A DNA stretch of 64,000 nt, taken from contig NC_087062.1 of assembly GCF_963678635.1 (NCBI RefSeq), positions 91,859,845 through 91,923,844 on the forward strand, written 5' to 3'. The notes under the pieces are model-generated. The model worked only from the letters and a program-made list of their open reading frames with translations, had not been told where the DNA came from and searched no databases. The stretch is from Symsagittifera roscoffensis (lineage: Eukaryota; Xenacoelomorpha; Acoela; Convolutidae). Position numbers and translations under genes: made by a program. Positions 1 through 11,156 of this stretch are shown one piece after another. How positions within the stretch are numbered: position 1 is the stretch's first letter; each line of letters begins with the position of its first letter.

Positions 1-1521
1 GTTTTTAGGTCTTTGTCGTTCAATGACGACTTGAAAAGTGTGAACCTATTAAATCAAGCCGTCAGTAAGCTTCCTCCAAATCTAAAAGAGGCATGGTCCA
101 TGCATACTGTTAGACAACATTGGCAGCGATTAACATTGCTAGACTTCAACGATTGGCTTAAGAATAAGGCAGAAGGCCATGAGCGATTGAAATCTTTAGT
201 CAAAGTCGAGCAGCCAGTTAAACAAAAAGTAGTTACAAAAGTGTTTGCAGGTAACACTAAGGTAAGTTCTAAGGATGAGAAAAGTAGAGAAAAGACAAGG
301 TTTCCTCCATGCTCGCTATGCAAAGGGCAGCATGCACTCTGGAACTGTTCCGTGTTCAAAGAGAAAAACGCAACACAAAGGGTTAAATATGTAGCAGAAC
401 AAAAGCTCTGTTTTTCTTGTTTACAAGGCAACCATACCTTCCGAAAGTGTCAAAAGGCAAGAAAATGCCCAAAACAGGACTGTGAGAGCACTCACAATGT
501 GCTTCTTCATGGAGCCGAGAAAGTTTTCCCGCCCAAAGAGGCCGACCGATCACCATCGACTCAAACTAATACAAACACTACTTCTGCAAACAACGCAGCT
601 TGTGTTAAACCTTGTGAGGGAACTGCAAAAGGTATTCTTCCCGTTGCGTTGGTAGATGTGTCCTCTGGTTCGGAAAATTCGAATGCACTAGCACTTTGTG
701 ACACCGGTTCCACTCATTCTTGGGTTTCCGCGGCACTCGTTGAACGTCTGAAATTAGTTGGCACGCCCGTAAATGTTACGACCGATGGTTTTAACTCAGC
801 CAAGGTATCTAAAACTCAACGAGTTCACTTGAAAGTTTCCGCAAAGCCCAATGAAAGTGAATTTTCGTTTTCGTTTGTCGCTTTCGTTAAGCACAACATG
901 TATATAGGACCCGATGTTATAAACGTTTCCGAATTGCAGGTCAAATACCCTCAACTAGCCCCGTTAAAGACGACTGCGTATAATTACAAAGAGATTGAGA
1001 TAGTTATAGGACAGGACTTCTATCATGCGATAAGACCCCTCGAACATGTCTTCGGAGATGAACTTGACTCACCGTGCGCCATCCGACTTCCGATAGGTTG
1101 GGTCATTAGTGGTCCGTCTCCTGATCGTTCGTCCTTAAATTCTTCTTCCTTTAACTGCGTCACGGACAATACTTCTCTGACCGACCAAATCAAAACTTGG
1201 TATGAGTTAGAGTCGTATGGTGCGTTCAAGCAAGTAGATGCCCGTTCCGCCGCAGACAAGCGTGCTTTGTCGATCCTAAAAACTGAAACCGTTCACGATG
1301 GTGAGCGTTACACTGTACCGATGCTGTGGAGTGATAATGATGTTAGCTTGCCTAACAATTATTATTCTTCATTAGCCCAATTAAAGTCGTTAGAGAAAAG
1401 ATTAGATAAAGATCCGTTACTTCGCGAGAAGTATACCGAAACAATCAGAGAAGATATAAGTAAAGGATATGTCATAACCGTCAACCCGCACGATCCCAGC
1501 TCACGAGCCGAACGTGAGTAG
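1..1521 (+). pseudogene. BEL/Pao Gag-protease segment
   Basis: Open in frame 1 from the window edge. Taking the codon at 13 as residue 1, Cys/His zinc-binding clusters lie at residues 100-112 (CSLC start), 133-146 (C-x2-C-x4-H-x4-C) and 152-161 (C-x4-C-x3-H). A retroviral-type aspartic protease active site, DTGS, is at residues 230-233. In this family Gag packages the RNA and the protease matures the polyprotein. The segment ends at TAG 1519-1521, in the conserved linker just before the reverse transcriptase. The same frame continues directly after that codon, so this is a nonsense change inside a polyprotein, not a natural end. The product cannot be made whole from this copy. Confidence 0.88.
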
Positions 1522-2067
1522 TATCTTCCACACCATCCGGTTTTGAACCCGAACAAACCCGGCAAGGTGCGCCGTGTGCTCAATGGAGCATCCAAATTTC
1601 ATGGCACTTCCTTAAATAGATCTCTCTTGGTTGGCCCGGATCTCCTTCAAAATCTTATTTTTGTACTGTTGAGGTTCCGTCAACACAAGTACGCCGTCTC
1701 AGCGGACATAGAAGGTATGTTCTTACAAGTTGGAGTACTTGCGCGAGATCAACCGTCTCTCCGTTTTTTGTGGCGGGAGGACCCCACTTCAAGTGTGGTG
1801 GTTCACCAATACACCCGTCATATTTTTGGCGCTCGTGATTCGCCAACTTGTGCGAATTTCCCGCTACAAAAAACTGCTTCTGATAATCAAGCTGAATACC
1901 CTGAAGCCGCTTCAGCCGTTGTCCAGAAGTTTTACATGGACGACTATCTTGACTCGTTCGAAAATACCGCTGACGCTCTTAGCCTAAGTAAAGACTTAGT
2001 CGCAATGCTCAAATTAGGTGGGTTTAACCTGACAAAGTTTGTTAGCAATGTACCCGAAGTTTGTTAG
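1522..2067 (+). pseudogene. BEL/Pao reverse transcriptase, N-terminal and palm part
   Basis: Same frame as the Gag-protease segment, separated from it only by the TAG at 1519-1521. It starts with the typical Pao entry motif (YLPHHPVLNPNKPGK) and contains the catalytic motif YMDD (codons 1933-1944) followed by YLDS, usual for Pao-type polymerases. An ATG at 1543 lies inside the conserved region and is unlikely to be a real start. The frame closes at TAG 2065-2067, directly after the conserved FNLTKFVSN stretch. The polymerase continues in another frame from about 2061, so a small indel of net +2 or -1 bases has occurred between about 2050 and 2067. Confidence 0.88.
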
Positions 2068-4574
2068 CAACCGCTCTTAATCCGGACAACCGTGAGTCCA
2101 ACCCGTCAGTTAAGGATATTTGTAAGAGTCCAGACCAATCGTCGCATGTTCTTGGTCTCAGGTGGGATCATGTAAAAGATACCCTAGTAGTAAGTAGAGG
2201 TGTTGATCGACCACTAGATAAAGCAATTACTCAACGCACCGTGTTGAGTTTTGTTTCCTCAGTTTTTGATCCAATAGGACTGGTAGCTCCATATACTGTG
2301 AAAGCGCGCCTTTTACTAAAAGACATATGGAGAATCAGTGGACAAAAGTGGGATGATGATCTATCAGAGGAAATTAAACAACAATTTCTAGATTGGCACT
2401 CAGGACTTCCACTATTAGGTACTCTGACGATAACTCGTAGCTACTTTACCGAACCGTTCGACCGCTGTGAACTTCACACGTTCGGTGATAGTTCGCAGGA
2501 CGTTTTTTGCGCCGTATCGTTTCTCCGAGCCCGACTTGCTAAATCGCAAAAGACCGAGTTAGCTTTTGTATTTGGGAAAGCCCATGTAGCGCCTATGAAG
2601 ATGCTCTCCATTCCCAAGTTAGAGCTTCAGGCTGCTCTGCTTGCGACTCGACTCAAAGAAGAGATTTTGAAAGCGCTTACTTTCAAAGTAAGCAATGTAT
2701 TCATGTGGACTGATTCTACCACCGTTCTCCAGTGGCTTAACTCGTGCAACAAACTTCCTGTGTTTGTTGGAAACCGCACTGGTGAAATCTTGGATTCCAC
2801 CACCATTGATCAATGGAATCATGTACTCAGTGGTGATAACCCAGCTGATACCGGCACACGAGGGATTTCTTCGGAAGCCCTCAAGGATAGCAGCTGGGTT
2901 AGAGGCCCTAGTATATTGAGGGCATGTGATTGGCCATTCAAGCCGATCACTGATGTCATCAAAAAGATCCAATTAAAAGGCCCACTCTGTGACATTGATA
3001 CATGCCTGGAGACTGCATCTACGTTTGTTGTTGATGCTTCATCTGAGAAAGCGCCGTCGATCCGTCTGTTTAAAAATTGGGATAAATTCAGCTCAATTGT
3101 AAAGTACAAACGTGTTTTAGCGTTTATGCTTCGTGTGCTACCATCGCATAAACACTTCCGTACAAAAACGCTTGAAATAACCGACCCGTCCGAGTTAGAT
3201 ATTGCCGAGCAGAAGCTCATTTATCTCGCTCAGTCCGAATCATTTCCTGCCGAAGTGAAAATACTTCAGTCCGATAAACTGATAACAAAGAAAAGTCGGA
3301 TTGCTAAATATTCTCCGTTCATCGGCCCAGCTGGCATCCTGCGTTCAACTGGACGTATCAGCAGTCTTGTTGATACCGACTTTGATAGCAAACATCCAAT
3401 AATACTGGATGGTCGACACCGAGTTGCTCATATGTTGATTAGGCATATGCACTTTCAACATGCCCATCAGGGGTTGGATTACATGCGTGCTGTAGTTCAG
3501 TTGAAATACATTGTTCTGAAGTTGCGCTGGTTACTTGGGAACATCGAAAATACTTGCATAACATGCCGTAAGCGCAAAGCAAAAACAGTTGTGCCCATTA
3601 TGTCTGACCTACCGATTGAAAGACTGGGTTACAAGCAGCCTCCCTTCTCCAACACAGGTGTTGATTACTTTGGCCCGTTTCAAGTGCCAATACGCCGAAG
3701 TACCGAAAAGAGATGGGGTTTCCTATTTACCTGCCTCACGACTCGAGCAGTTCACATCGAGTTGGTTCCATCTCTCGATACTAGTTCCTGCGTCATGGGC
3801 GTAGAGCGATTTATTGCAAGGCGATGTAGCCCCAAAACCATTCTTTCTGACAATGGCACGAATTTTGTTGGTGCTCAAAAGGAGCTCCTATCCTGTGTCC
3901 AAAATTGGAACAAAGTCGCCCCGGCAGTTTTCGTCCATAAAGGCATTAAGTGGAAGTTTAACCCGCCCAGTGCCCCTCATCACGGTGGCGCCTGGGAGCG
4001 GCTAGTGAGAAGTGTAAAGCGAGTGTTGTACGACATATTAGGCAACAGGAGATTAACTGAGGAAGTTCTAGGAACAACGCTCTGCCTAGTTGAACAATTA
4101 CTTAACGCAAGACCGATCACTCCGGTCAGTTCCGATCCGCACGACCTAGAGGCACTCACCCCGAATCACTTCATTCTCGGTCACAGCGCAGCTAGCTTCC
4201 CGTCGTTAAGTTTCGAAGATAACTTTGATTATAAAAAGCGTTACGCCAGAGCACAATCGTACGCTAACGCAGTTTGGTCACAATGGCTGCGTGAATATGT
4301 ACCATCTCTCAACAAGAGAGCAAAGTGGCATAATGATTCGGATGTCACAGTGAAAACCGGCGACTTGGTTTGGGTAGTCGAACCCGACAGCCCACGTGGG
4401 CATTACCCACTCGCCCGTATTGCTAAACTACACTACGGCAAAGACGGATGCGCCCGATCCGCCGATATCAAAACTGTTACGAGCGAGCTGATACGACCGA
4501 CCGTAAAACTCGCACCTGTTCTTCCGTCTTTAGGGGCGGAGGATGTTGCAGCGCAAAACGTAACTAATGCTTGA
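2061..4574 (+). pseudogene. BEL/Pao RT C-terminus, RNase H and integrase
   Basis: 837 codons open in frame 3. In order: RT connection (LGLRWD, then VFDPIGLVAPYTVKARLLL), RNase H-like domain (HTFGDSS, LELQAALLATRL, MWTDSTTVLQWL), integrase zinc-binding H2C2 module (HMHFQHAHQGLDY to CITC), and integrase core with the catalytic D-D-E set (GVDYFGPF; LSDNGTNF; APHHGGAWERLVRSVK). Last is the C-terminal module common in Pao integrases (VKTGDLVWVVEPDSPRGHYP). Integrase inserts the cDNA into host DNA. This part looks intact, but it is out of frame with the upstream polymerase half. The initial ATG is an internal residue, not a start. Confidence 0.9.
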
Positions 4575-5640
4575 AACATAAATCGTTCAAATTTAAAACT
4601 ACGACCTACAAAAGAGCAGTTTTTTTTTGCACTTTTGCAGTTTCTGCAAAAGTCAAGCTGGTTTTTAACTGCTTCAAAAGTCAAGCAGTTTCGGAAAAAG
4701 TCAAGCTGCCGTTGCGTCCGATATACGATGATGTAAGTAAAAAGTTTGAGTTATAGTCGTTTATGACTGATTATGTCCGTTTATACAAAAAATTGTGGAT
4801 ATATTCCGATTTATGACCAAACACGAGTATTTACCGAGAAATACGAATAAAATATTGATTTTAACTTTGTTTTGTGGAGATTAGCGCACAAAGACAAAAG
4901 AAAGAGACGTAGAAACCTAGAATCACTAGAAGTTTTTTTCTTTGTTAGCGTTTTTAGTTGTTTAATTTGTTTATTTGCATTTCAAACATATGCCAATACA
5001 GCGAAGAAAAAAAAGATTTTTTTTTCCCGATCGGTAGGCAAAATTTTAAAATTTTTTCATGTTATTTTTCAATTTAATTTTTTAAAAGCAATCCAGACTT
5101 TATGATGACTTTGGAAAAACACTTATATTTTTGAAGCTTAAATTAGCTTTGAAATATTCTATTTTTCTGGGATCCTCTAGACGTTTTTTTTGTGGCACTC
5201 AGTTGTCAAGTTGATGGCCAAGTTGTCAAATATATTCCATGCTTTCACTTGCTTTCAATTTTTGCGAAAAATTAATCAGATATTTTTTTGCCTCGAAGAA
5301 AACTTTTCGAGTCTTTGTTACAAATTAGCACCGGAGTAAAACTTTTTAGGTAGGCAGTGGGTGGAATTAGTGAGAAGAGGATCGTAAATTTGACCCTTTT
5401 TAAATAGGTATGTATTTTATAGTTTGATACAAAAACAGCAGAAAACATGCATATTAACTTCCATGAAAAAGTGCTTCGTAATTTACTTGAAATTACCTAA
5501 TGAAAAATTTCTTATTCTTGCTTCATAGACAAAAGAATTGCTTTTGCAGTGAAAATAAAAAGTTTTTGTTCACTTTTAGGTGAAGCTGCTGTACAGTTTT
5601 AGATTCTGCTCAGTTCTTTTAGATTTGGTACTGCAATTTT
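4575..5640 (+). other. 3' flank of BEL/Pao element, possible 3' UTR/LTR
   Basis: No coding potential. Just after the stop there are three copies of a 13-base motif (AAAAGTCAAGCnG) at 4648-4660, 4676-4688 and 4696-4708, set among T-rich sequence. An LTR is expected hereabouts, but its 5' partner is outside the window, so no boundary can be given. Confidence 0.4.
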
Positions 5641-5659
5641 GATGACAAACATAATTCAG

Positions 5660-6075
5660 AAGACAAAGATAGCCGGTTACTGTGCAAATTGCCCAGAGCG
5701 TTCCAACCATAGTCTTTAAAAACTACATTTTTCTTTCAAATTAAGGTAGTTTTTGTTTTCTGCGTGGTGTGATAAAAAGATCCAACAAAAAAGTAAAAAG
5801 TAGAATGTTTATTCGACATTCATAATATTATAAGCAAAACGGACAAAAAATGTTGTAGAAAAACGAATAAAAAAAAACAAAACAAAAAAAAATCAATCTT
5901 TTTAAAAATGTTTTCGGAGAATGTTTCGAATTTTTTTCAAACATTTTGGTTCAAAAAAATTCGCTCAAAACTCGGCTGAAAAAGCTTGAAATTCGTATAT
6001 CAATCGACCATTCCTGTGATTGTTTGGCGTGAAAAACAAAAAAAAAGAAAAAACTAAAACACGCGCGAATACAAG
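5660..6075 (+). repeat. Diverged dispersed repeat, copy 1 (pair with 8160-8715)
   Basis: Shares an ordered series of blocks with 8160-8715: the opening GATAGCCG(G/C)TTACTGTGCAAAT, then GTAGTTTTT and CTGCGTGGTGTG, and near the end TATATCAnTCGACC and AAACTAAAACnC. The order and spacing match but identity is low, so this is an old repeat. Neither copy is coding. Confidence 0.5.
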
Positions 6076-6339
6076 TTTACTCCAAATTTTTCAAATGGTC
6101 GGAACAAATAGCGCAAAAATGTAATGATACTGAATGATCAATAAAAAAAGCTGTGGATGTGAAAAAATATCGCTCAGTTTACAAGAAAATGTGAAGTCTT
6201 GCGATAAAATTTTACTAGTTATCTCTGCCCCACTGGTTTTTGTTCCCAATTTCAAAAAAAAAGTTAAAAGAAAATTTTTGGTCAGTCTGGTTCTATTTAG
6301 TCAACTTTGAGCCAACAAAACAAAATTGTTTAGAATTAA

Positions 6340-6690
6340 ATTTATAGCTCATTGAAAATATCGACTCCCAGAGTTCAAATTTGTATTTTTTTTTATAACT
6401 TCTAAAACTTTGACAATAGCCAAATTGGCCATGCTATGGACTAATTCATGCATGCTATAAAACTTTTGTTCATATTATTGAGCAAGTACTGTAATTTTAT
6501 ATGCGCGGCAAAATACCTTCAAAAACGTTTCGAAATGAGTCGTTTTGCCCAATGTTTTTTGCTTGATATTGATTCTGTCCAATATTTAAGGTTTTTAACT
6601 TTTATTTTGCCAAGAACGATTTTTTACCAATTAAGGGACAGTCGGAACGTTCAGTGCTTTACTCTGATATACGCGCAATGCAGTCTTGTT
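6340..6690 (+). repeat. Hairpin-ended (HINE-like) element, subfamily 2, 5'-truncated
   Basis: Matches the second half of the element at 24120-24744: AATTGGCCATG, GGACTAATTCATGC, then the characteristic 3' end with GGGACAGTCGGAAC, a decayed hairpin (TCAGTGC... CTGA) and a final GCAGTCTTGTT. The hairpin arms are mutated compared with better copies. A 98-codon open frame over it is not a gene. Confidence 0.6.
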
Positions 6691-7362
6691 AACTTCTCAA
6701 TTTATGTTACATTGGAGGTATTAAAGAATCACAATATTATGTAAGGTAAACTAAGTTTCTTGGAAGCTTAGATCTTTCACAAAGTTAATTCTCTTTTATA
6801 ATGCTGAACAATTGATGAAAAATCTCTGATTTGCCGATGATTTATTACTACAATTCTTTCTTTGCTTGAATATACGAAAATAGACAGCCTAAGTTAATCT
6901 GTTTACAGTTTTGAAACACTAAAAACTGCTGCAATAATACTGGATCCGAATTGATCTAGTCTGTGACGTCGATCCGAGGACAAAACAACAATTTGACATC
7001 TATTTTATGATCTCAATCAAGTTTTTTTTTGACACTTTCCGTTTTCTTTCAACGTTTTGAGCGACGCGACTACCTGGATAGTTATACTAAATAATTTCCG
7101 CAGGCGAATAATTCTTTATAAGGGTAAGACAAGACTTCGAGATCTTTTTATGGTATAAAAATTCAGCACAAATTATTATTTCGATCGTCTGAGGGAACCC
7201 TGAGCAATCATCATGTTGTTCACTTCATTTGAAAGTCGAAACAAGCACGTACATGTATAAGGATGTAAGAGTTACAAAGTACCAATGCGTCAAATGAATA
7301 TACTAATTGATAAACAGCAATCAAAATGAGTTTTTTTAAAAAAAAAAACGGCGTTAACTTGC
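6691..7362. other. Non-coding stretch, nothing recognised
   Basis: AT-rich, homopolymer-rich sequence between the 6340-6690 repeat and the candidate exon at 7363. No recognisable exon, RNA gene or repeat boundary was seen. If the 7363-7539 exon is real, this is the start of its first intron. Confidence 0.4.
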
Positions 7363-7539
7363 CTTATTGACTCCAAAGGTGGCCACTCTATCGACTGTGA
7401 TTGGTCGGTTGTCGTCGGCGTGAACAGCTCTAGTTGCGATCCAAGTCGGCTCAAAATAGGAGACAAGAGATAAAAAGCAAAACAGAAGTGAAAAAGATAC
7501 CCACAGAATGACAAAAGGACGGTCCTCAGTGCCGCTCAT
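7363..7539 (-). CDS. Candidate first coding exon of an LHFPL/claudin-like tetraspan protein
   Basis: On the - strand, ATG at 7537-7539 opens 59 codons that are much more GC-rich than their surroundings. The peptide starts MSGTEDRP, then has a clear first membrane segment (FVILWVSFSLLFCFLSLVSY) and continues EPTWIATRAV and VATFGVNK. A Leu-Trp start to TM1, a Phe/Tyr-x-x-Pro-x-Trp end and a downstream T-F-G are features of the LHFPL tetraspan family. The exon would end at AAG (7363) followed by gcaagt. That is a GC donor, otherwise a perfect 5' splice consensus. Without splicing the frame stops at 7354. The remaining exons would lie further left and were not found, so they may be beyond the window. 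Family assignment is tentative. Confidence 0.4.
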
Positions 7540-9196
7540 TTTCCTGTTGATTTTTCTATTTTTTTTAAAAATTTTACGAAACTGAATATGAACAAAGTAT
7601 AATAACTGAACTAAATTAAATTTTTTTTTTTTTAGTTATTACATTACTGATGCAGATTTGACATCAGATAATGATTAATTTGCGACATGAATTAGGCGTT
7701 TGCCATTAAGGGTTTTGATGTTTGATTTTACTACAAATCTGGATGTTTTTACCAAACTAATCCATTTCTATCAGTATGGTTGGAACGAACGTTTTTCCCC
7801 AATGTGCACGTGTATTAGGGTAGTAAAACGCGTTGATGCGAATCTACTTCCACAGATCAACAGCTGCATTTTTGCAGCGACATTTTTTTTTTCGATCAAA
7901 AAACATCAATTGTTTTCCAAACATACGTATAGAAAAAATTGCGCAAATTATAAAATCATTGATAATTTTTTGGTTATGATTTCAGTAGAAAAAAATGTAA
8001 TATTTTATTTATATGGTCAAAACACGCCAACCTGAACAATTTTGTCAAATGCGTTACAGATCCACGTTCAAAAAACATCTTTAAAGGCTAATAATTTTAA
8101 CTCGGTCGAGTTTATTTTCAATTGACCGAAAACTATTTTATTTTAAAAATAATATAGCTAGGATAGCCGCTTACTGTGCAAATAGCACAGAATTTTCCGA
8201 ACATCTTCAAACAAATACAAATTAGTGTAGTTTTTCCTGCGTGGTGTGTGAAACGCATATGACGAAATAATTTTCAGGCATATTTGTTAGGCATAGTAAT
8301 GGAGCAAAGATCAGTCGCAGTTTTTGAAAAAAAAATGACCAGAAAAAAAAACAAAAAGAAAACCAAAAAAGGAGTGGCCGAAAGTATTTTCTATTAATTA
8401 ATTGCGGAAAAGTATTTTGAAGTTTTTGATTCCAAAAATGGCACTAAAAACTGCAAAAATCAGTTTAACATGCGTAAAATTAAGTTTTAAGGGCTTAAAT
8501 TATACATTAAAAAATAGTTAACTTCATTTGCTCGAAATTGAAAGAAAAAAATATGCAAGTTTGGTGGAAAATTTTTTATTCTTGTTAGAATCATGTCTGA
8601 GAGGGTTTCAATTTGGTATATCACTCGACCCATTCCAACAATTTTTTTTGTGGTACCTGATTCTGCGTGCAAAACAAAAAATATTGAATTAAAAAACTAA
8701 AACGCACATGAATACCACCTGAAGTTCCTCGTCATTTTGGAAATTGTGGGATTCCAATCCGCCTCTCGAGAAATTTTTATGTCCGCCCCTAATATGAATA
8801 TGTATGTATATTTATTTATTTTTGTATACGGTAGTTTTGCAAACACGACGAGGATAAAAACATTATTACTTAACTGTTTACCTAAAAAAGCAAGACTAAC
8901 TGTTTGCCAAAAAAGGACTTAATTGTTTTTTAAAGTGTGGTAATAATGCCTGTATTCATTAAACAAGAAAATGACTGATTTGTTTTTTTTAAGGCTGTAA
9001 ATCTTTGTTTAAAAATGACTCTATTTTAATTACTAGTCCTTTTTTCCTCAAATTATCATGCTCAGTATTTTAAAAGAGTGGCGACCGCTAACAAGACGTA
9101 ATAATTTTTATATAAAACAAAACGGAATATTGTTTATCAATTTTGCAGGCTGCCTATAATTTTTTTTTCTGTTTGATTAGCAGAGATAAAGCAGGA
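7540..9196. other. Repeat-rich non-coding interval
   Basis: No convincing exon. If 7363-7539 is a first exon, its 5' UTR and promoter would begin here, but no TATA box or other motif stands out. The interval includes the diverged repeat 8160-8715 and several A or T runs. Open frames of 60-111 codons are spread over AT-rich sequence and do not resemble proteins. Confidence 0.4.
8160..8715 (+). repeat. Diverged dispersed repeat, copy 2 (pair with 5660-6075)
   Basis: Starts GGATAGCCGCTTACTGTGC and ends near AAAACTAAAACGCAC, with the same internal order of blocks as 5660-6075. No terminal inverted repeats were seen, and the family is not identified. Confidence 0.5.
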
Positions 9197-9759
9197 ACGT
9201 CACTACACTTTTACGATCCCAAGAACACAATGCCCAATTTTTTTTTCAATTCGATTTTTTTCAGCTTCTAAACTTTGGAGTTGTGCAAACTCTGATCTTG
9301 CTCCTCAAAAAAAACGGAAACTACTTCTTTGAAAGAAGAGACATTTGAAATCATTAGTAGGGAAAAACTACTATGCTCTAAATTGATGATAGTCTCCCAG
9401 GGCTCTTTCCAGTCCTGAAACCGAAACTTGAAATTGAAAACAAAAAGAGTATGAAAAGATTTTTGCAAGCCTAGATTATTCCAAAAAAGGACTATGGCAG
9501 GTAGAAATTTCCCTCTTGCATCGAGCTGACTAATTCGACAATCAAGGAGGGATCAGTGACGCCGATAGAAAAGTTTAAAAAGAAGGCGATAGCAATAAAC
9601 CCGAACGCAAACTTTTGGAAGATAAAGCAAAGGATAGATGAAGATTATGAAATAACAGCCGGCGAAGCTCAAAACACAAATTTTTTTGTTTAGCATGAAC
9701 AAGTAAAAAAAATTGAGCAACGAAGATTTCTATATTCGCCTTTAAAAGTACCAGCTCTG

Positions 9760-9841
<82 letters not shown>

Positions 9842-10203
9842 ATATACACACACACACACACATATCTCAAAATAGTACAAAGGAGGGACCCTAATCAGCC
9901 CCCCTTCCCCCCTCACCTAAATCAGCTGGTGCCTGCAACAAACTCATCGCTTATCTACCGTAATTATCACAGGATAGCCAGTAAAATTGAGTTCAAAATA
10001 GCCTAGTGTTGATTTTCCAGTAGCGTGCGCTGCATTTTTTTCTTTTTTTAAAAGAAGAATGAAACCTCGAAGCCTATTTTGAAGCAAGAAAAAAACACAC
10101 TATACAAACACAAACGTTTTGTTCAGCACAATCAGGTTAAAAAAATTAGAGCAATGAAGCGTTCTATTTGCGCCTTTAAAAAAAGTGTAACAAGGAAATT
10201 GTG
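9197..10203 (+). repeat. Tandem duplication A, copy 1 (short form, 1007 bp)
   Basis: From ACGTCACTACACTTTTACGA to GGAAATTGTG it repeats, almost base for base, the sequence beginning at 10204. The offset is a constant 1007 bases from the start of the copy up to 9673. After GAAGCTCAAA (9673) it jumps to the sequence found at 11409 in copy 2, so it lacks about 728 bp (10681-11408). The join is in short A/CA homology. A 66-codon - strand frame (9268-9468) is identical in both copies, so the copies are very recent or allelic. Confidence 0.9.
9766..9862. repeat. (TA)n-(CA)n microsatellite, copy 1
   Basis: About 64 bases of alternating TA, then TGTATATATG steps, then (CA)n. The same compound tract recurs at 11511-11592 in the second copy of the tandem duplication with a different TA count. 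It causes a spurious Tyr-Ile open frame on the - strand. Confidence 0.95.
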
Positions 10204-10511
10204 ACGTCACTACACTTTTACGACCCCAAGAACACAATGCCCAATTTTTTTTTCAATTCGATTTTTTTCAGCTTCTAAACTTTGGAGTTGTGCAAACTCT
10301 GATCTTGCTCCTCAAAAAAAACGGAAACTACTTCTTTGAAAGAAGAGACATTTGAAATCATTAGTAGGGAAAAACTACTATGCTCTAAATTGATGATAGT
10401 CTCCCAGGGCTCTTTCCAGTCCTGAAACCGAAACTTGAAATTGAAAACAAAAAGAGTATGAAAAGATTTTTGCAAGCCTAAATTATTCCAAAAAAGGACT
10501 ATGGCAGGTAG

Positions 10512-10784
10512 AAATTTCCCTCTTGCATCGAGCTGACTAATTCGACAACCAAGGAGGGATCAGTGACGCCGATAGAAAAGTTTAAAAAGAAGGCGATAGC
10601 AATAAACCCGAACGCAAACTTTTGGAAGATAAAGCAAAGGATAGATGAAGATTATGAAATAACAGCCGGCGAAGCTCAAAAAAAAAGTGAATTGGGAGAG
10701 ATAACGGCGTTTCCTTACAAAAATGAGGAGATAAGAGCCAAAAGCTATAGAAAACGGAAGAAGATAAGTTATCAGGCAATTTAA
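10512..10784 (+). CDS. Unidentified 91-codon open frame, possible exon or transposon fragment
   Basis: Frame opens after a TAG at 10509-10511 with KFPSCIELTNSTTKEG, passes VTPIEKFKKKAIAINPNANF at about 10563, and ends at TAA 10782-10784. It is lysine-rich and charged, with a more protein-like composition than most frames nearby. No family is recognised. There is no convincing start codon; an upstream ag could be a splice acceptor. In copy 1 of the tandem duplication the same frame is cut after GEAQ by the 728-bp difference and stops eight codons later. It may be a fragment of a mobile-element protein. Confidence 0.25.
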   Translation, partial: KFPSCIELTNSTTKEGSVTPIEKFKKKAIAINPNANFWKIKQRIDEDYEITAGEAQKKSELGEITAFPYKNEEIRAKSYRKRKKISYQAI

Positions 10785-11156
10785 ACAAATTAACAGTATA
10801 AACCAACAAAAAAAGATCGCAAAAGCTGTCAAACAACACTGAGTTATAGAAAATAAAATAATAGTTTGGACACTAAAAAACACAGATTTTCATAGTATCA
10901 GGTAAGAGTTTTAAATCGACGCTTAAAAAATATTTTGATGTTTTTCTAAGATTAGTTGTTATTTTAACGCAACGAAGATTTTTGCGCTTTGTAAATGTAA
11001 GAATCGAAAAGCTCTTTTTAAAAAAATGGGTGAGGTATAGTTCTGCAAAAGTTTTTCAGATAGAAGACTTTTGTCTTAGTTTTCTACTTGAAAATGACTA
11101 ATTTCAATCTTAACAAAAATGTGCTCTCACAATTAATGCCTCTATTGATCAAACCA

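Larger units (their letters stand above)
1..4574 (+). mobile_element. BEL/Pao-type LTR retrotransposon, 5'-truncated by window edge, decayed
   Basis: One long coding region in the order Gag zinc knuckles, aspartic protease, reverse transcriptase, RNase H, integrase, which is the BEL/Pao (Pao peptidase) arrangement. Reading is open from base 1, so the 5' LTR, leader and start of gag lie outside the window. Two lesions break the frame: a TAG at 1519-1521, and a shift from frame 1 to frame 3 near 2050-2067. Otherwise more than 1,400 codons are open, so the copy is fairly young. The 3' LTR cannot be delimited because its partner is off-window. GC content of this block is visibly higher than that of the flanking DNA. 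Confidence 0.93.

Noticed and set aside
9575-9916. 113-codon - strand frame rich in Tyr-Ile (also 11299-11646)
   Set aside because: Produced by the TA/CA microsatellite; low complexity.
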